Below, one piece after another: positions 60,178 through 64,000 of a stretch of DNA of 64,000 nucleotides. A model generated the notes under the pieces. It searched no databases, was not told where the DNA came from, and saw nothing but the letters and a program-made list of their open reading frames with translations. A program made the position numbers and the translations under genes. The stretch spans positions 62,001 through 126,000 of the forward strand of contig WTXG01000036.1 in the NCBI GenBank assembly GCA_022496185.1. The letters are read 5' to 3'. How positions within the stretch are numbered: the stretch's first letter is position 1; every line of letters starts with the position of its first letter. The stretch comes from Multifurca ochricompacta. Its lineage: Eukaryota; Basidiomycota; Agaricomycetes; Russulales; Russulaceae.

Positions 60178-62862
60178 TCATCACCTTTTCTTAGCAGCGT
60201 CTACATAGACCCAGCTCATAAGTTCGAATGATTCATCTTCATCTTACAACGTTCGTCGATGCTCTCAGCAGAACCCGAGGGTTCTCCTTTGTGAGATGAA
60301 AGGCAAGTACTGCTGGTTGAATTGTTGGGTGTAGACTGCACTACTCCGACCGGGATTCGCCGCTCGCCGCTCTACACGCTATTTGTCTGTCATCACGAAC
60401 TGCCCAGCTGTAACAACTCATCCCCCGTTCTCCACCCCTCTCAAATTTGAAAATTGAGGGTTTTCTGACTTTGGAACAAGGCCATATCTTGCATCTTGCA
60501 TCTGATATGACACAGCTGGCCACGCCCATGACCGTCTCACAGCTTTTTCTATAACTCACACGACAAGCTTCGCTTTTGGGGCTATTGCCATTTGTCTTCT
60601 CCCATCTCGACATATTTCCCATCAGTAAACATTTAAACCGCTCTACTCAGTTCGTGATGGTCGTGCCCTCTTCCGCTGGCGCGCAATCGAGGGTGCTTTT
60701 CCAGAGACGGCGTTTGCGGAATCTTTTTTTGGAATTATTCTCATTCTCAACCACAAGTGGTGGACTATTCTATTCCCAGGGTAGCGGCTCTTGAGACTGT
60801 TTTGCTTAGTGGGTCTACTTCAGGCGCCACTTTGGTCGCTGGTCGCTCCAGTCATAGAACTCTTCTATGCTCAATGTGGTCTAGTCGGATACCTTGCAAT
60901 TCTTAGTTCATGGATTTCTTATCGATATGGGGTGGGCTGGCCGTGCGACCCTAGACTGAACCAGCGGCGGACAGTCTGTACGACCACCCAATCTTCCGTT
61001 TTAGGGGGAACCGACTCCGTCCAGGGATGCTATGATAGACAAATATCTTTTTTTTTCCTTTTTTACGGAGAGCCTGATGAAAACCATTTTCGTCAGCATC
61101 TCCCATTTTCGTCAGCATCTCCCCTTCAGAATCCCCCCCCCCCCTCCCCAACCTCTTGCCCAACCAAGGACCATGAATCATCGCAGGTGAAACTAAAGTG
61201 ATACAGTTTCAAGAAAGTTCCTGGGAATGGTGGAAGAACAATGGTCACCTGACCATGCCTTCTGGAAATTTGGCGTTTCCTTCCTTCCACGTACTTGTTT
61301 TTTGTTTGTCCTTGAAAGTTTGGCGTTTTTTCCTTGTTCGCTTCACATATTTCTTCATACCCAGGGAGAGCTTACCGGTGGCACCACATATGGCTGGCAA
61401 ATTGTACCCTATACATCATCCCGTAAATATCGACATATACTGTTTACTTGCAACGAGTCAGCATGATCTTTTCCGGCGTGCTGCACGACCGGAGCACAGT
61501 AATCATCTCGAGCCGCTCATTTTTGCGATCACATGAGAGGGAAAAGGTGAGATTGCGCCACGCTGCGCCAGTGGAAACAACAGATAAGTTTTTTTTTTTC
61601 CTTCCCAGCGTATAACCCTCAACTTTTCAAATTCGTCTCACCCGGGCGTTCAGTGTCGTGTGACAACTACGCCAGTGACGAGTGGTTTTTTCACTACCTC
61701 TATGCACACACACGCAAGAACTCACGTCCTTGAGTGGCGTGACGCCTAACAGTTATCGCTCGCGTGACCCCAAATTCGATCGGACGGGCGGTTAGAACGG
61801 CCTGACGCCACCGACGTCCCGCAACAGAAAGACAAATACAACGAGCAATGAGAACCTCTGGCGTCAACCACCATGAATTTAGAGCACCTTCCGATTCGGG
61901 ACCAATCACAACTTGATGATCCATCTGCATTTCGACGATTGTACTTTTTTTTTTTCCCAAAATTCACCAAAAAAGAGGGACGGGCACAAATACTTTGAAA
62001 TAGTGGATTAGTGGTAGAGATGCGTAATCAGTTAATCACACACAGATACTCCTTTTGATGACTAGGGCCCGCGTGGGTCTCTAACGACAAGCGTGGGAGG
62101 ATTTTTAGGAGGTTGAGGGTAGGAAAGGGAAGGAGCGGTGTAGAAAGTGGGGGGAAGCAGCCACTACGTTACCGGTCCAATAGCAATAAGGTGTGGCCCT
62201 CATACAGTGTGTTACAATCTCAGCGGTTCTCATCTCTACTACTAGAAAGAGACACCACACTGCAATAACCCGGGGTGTTGTCTGTCGATGTCGATTGAAT
62301 CAGTCTGTTCTAGCTATATTCCGGGGGGGGTTAGGTGGAAGTAAAAGAACTATTATCTTTTCTTTTCTTTCGTCCCTGAAAAGAGCCACATCGATTTGGG
62401 GAGGCGGGAGGGGGGTAAAGTTTTATTAAAAAGAAGGGCTGCCGTAAGGACCATCGGTTTTAATAGGTGGCGTGTAGATCAAACCGTTTGAATGCAATGG
62501 GTATCGACTCGTCTGATTAAACCGGTTCCTAACTGACGACCACAGCCACAAGGATTGTTTTTGGGCGCAGGCGCCATTCCATCCGCACGCTCGTAGAGGC
62601 CACGGGACCAGAGAACATTCATTTGTGGAAGTGCGAAATGTCGCGGTGAGTATTGTGTGTGTGTGTGCGTGTGTGTGCTATGCGCGTGACCCTCAGTTCC
62701 CTGTTCAGGGGCTCCTGTCTCAGGCGCTTGGCGGGTTAAAAATCCTCTTGGCTAACAATCTGCCAATCCAATCAGACTTGTCACTTGGCTCTCTAGCACA
62801 ACCACCCCTCGCCTCCATCACCCCCATTATTTTTATTTTATAACTTTTTCTCTCGGTTTGGT
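60178..62862. other. Intergenic region, no supportable gene
   Basis: About 2.7 kb between the convergent ends of the helicase gene and MED21. It contains poly(C), poly(T) and poly(A) runs (for example near 61135, 61590 and 61950) and short frames without conserved motifs. A short direct repeat (CATTTTCGTCAGCATCTCCC-like) occurs near 61083-61125. Confidence 0.55.
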
Positions 62863-63629
62863 TCATCCAGGAAGCGCTTCGGCGGCGAATTCGTCATCGT
62901 TGAGAATGCCACGCAGTGTTTCGCTTATCTGCGCATGGAGAGCCTCTGTTCATTGTTGGTTGTTTGTGTCTGAACTTGGCAAACACGAGAGAGAGAGAGG
63001 GGTGGATGTGAATGTGGCGACGTACTGGCTCGGGCTACTGAAGCCTCATAGTCCTGATTCGCTCGTTGCATCTCTTCCTCGAGCGTCGCAAGGCGCGCAG
63101 CCTGTTACAAAAGGTTAAGGCTACGTCGCCTCGGAATAAAGTCTAGGGAAGGACACGAAGGGGGGGGGGGGGGATAAATCGTACCTGGACCTCTTCGGGC
63201 TCTGGCGTTGGAAGGGACTGGATGAGGTACTCGATCTGTTTGGCCTTCACCATGAGATCGTCTACGAGTTCCTTCTTGTTCGCTGTTCGACCACACACGT
63301 TGGGAAAAAGCGTTTTTCGGAGAGGGGAAAGTGGTGCATACCCTCAAAGACGTCTGGAGGATCTACTTTGTCCGGATTACGCTGTTTCGTTATGGGGATC
63401 TCTTCCGAGACTTGTATAAAGTTAGCCCTTGAGGTGAGATAAGCGATGCTGCGGGACATGATGGTGAGGAGCTGTTTTTTGCAGGATTACATTGTCAGAC
63501 TTGTGAAAAATAAAATGAAATAAAAGAGAAGAAAAACAAAAACAAATGCAAATGCAAATGATTGAATACGTTTTGAATCTCATCCTGGAGCTGAGTGATG
63601 CGGTCCATGCTCGACAGTTCCTGTAGCAT
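62863..63629 (-). CDS. MED21: Mediator complex subunit 21
   Basis: Middle-module subunit of Mediator, forming a coiled coil with MED7 and linking activators to RNA polymerase II in the nucleus. Five exons, 63629-63570, 63471-63342, 63282-63185, 63101-63026 and 62945-62863, total exactly 447 nt (148 residues), close to the roughly 140 of yeast Srb7. Conserved stretches are MDRITQLQDEIQ, MSRSIAYLTSRANF, PITKQRNPDKVD, NKKELVDDLMVKAKQIEYLI and SLPTPEPEEVQ. A C-terminal coiled coil, LATLEEEMQRANQDY, follows. I used the Met at 63629 (MLQELSSMDR) because my memory of fungal homologues includes this extension; the internal Met at 63608 is the alternative. It is divergent from RTF2. Confidence 0.95.
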
Positions 63630-63837
63630 TGCGGTCCGAGGACGAAGCGAACCAATTTCATAATTTAATTACTTTGCTTTGTCCCTATAACCCACCACGT
63701 GACATTGTGACGTGACGCGTGACAGACACATCTTTCTTGCCATATTGACGGGATTGACACTCTCACTCTCACTCTCTCTAACTTTATACTCTCTACTCGT
63801 TACTCTTTACGCTACATTTCACCTTTCAGACTTAGAC
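63630..63837. promoter_or_regulatory. Compact divergent promoter, MED21 / RTF2
   Basis: Only 208 bases separate the two start codons. The stretch includes a CACGTGACATTGTGACGTGACGCGTG-type cluster at about 63694-63724, with an E-box-like CACGTG and three GTGACG/CGTGAC half-repeats resembling CRE-type sites. A CT-rich tract (63755-63795) before the RTF2 start is typical of fungal promoters. Confidence 0.55.
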
Positions 63838-64000
63838 ATGGGTAATGATGGAGGAAGTATCCCCGATCGTCGTGATCTCGTTCGAAGCAAAAAAAAAGCC
63901 GAACAGGCAGACAAGGCAAATCAGACCCGAGCTAGATGGTTTTTCTGCGCTCTGTCCAAGGTATGCCACAGACTCGTACCTCGCCTCGAAAGAGACTATG
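63838..64000 (+). CDS. RTF2: Replication termination factor 2 (5' end only)
   Basis: The first exon, 63838-63960, encodes 41 residues beginning MGNDGGSIPDRRDLV and ending RWFFCALSK, the diagnostic N-terminus of the Rtf2 family (in fission yeast, a factor stabilising paused replication forks; the family carries a RING-like domain). A GTATGC donor follows at 63961, and the rest of the gene lies beyond the window, so the RING-like region cannot be checked. The start is fixed by the conserved MGNDGGSIP. Confidence 0.9.
   Translation, partial: MGNDGGSIPDRRDLVRSKKKAEQADKANQTRARWFFCALSKVCHRLVPRLERDY

Overview
The window looks like a basidiomycete (probably agaricomycete) nuclear contig. Genes are split by many short GT-AG introns of roughly 45-100 nt, exon/intron phases can be followed by hand, and the recognisable proteins are eukaryotic housekeeping genes: eIF5, mediator MED21, actin-related protein ARP5, tRNA methyltransferase DNMT2, RTF2 and a peroxisomal thiolase. 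There is no operon logic, no CRISPR array and no recognisable transposon. All gene models below were assembled by eye from reading frames, splice sites and remembered family motifs; no search was run.

Left gene-dense block (1-16.3 kb). A partial minus-strand coiled-coil gene runs off the left edge. It is followed by a doubtful membrane-type ORF, then three minus-strand genes: SCPx-type thiolase with a C-terminal AKL peroxisomal signal, eIF5, and DNMT2. DNMT2 is divergent from a plus-strand PHD-finger gene, and a plus-strand helical protein of unknown function follows.

Middle desert (16.3-38.4 kb). About 22 kb is dominated by long homopolymers and microsatellites. I can support only one gene in it, a 314-residue FYVE zinc-finger protein on the minus strand at 23.2-24.3 kb.

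Right block (38.4-64 kb). Two very large paralogous genes for UvrD-type (TRANK1-like) superfamily 1 helicases lie on opposite strands with ARP5 between them. The right copy (51.7-60.2 kb, plus) shows the helicase motifs in order, a helical-repeat region and an IQ-like motif, and every splice junction I tested keeps frame. The left copy (38.4-46.6 kb, minus) is diverged and broken by several one-base frame breaks, one at the P-loop. MED21 and the start of RTF2 form a divergent pair at the right edge.

Single-base frame breaks also occur in ARP5 (one, near its start), in the left-edge coiled-coil gene and in the 15-kb unknown gene. In all of them the sequence appears to be one base short. Assembly error and true gene decay must therefore be separated before the left helicase copy is called a pseudogene with certainty.
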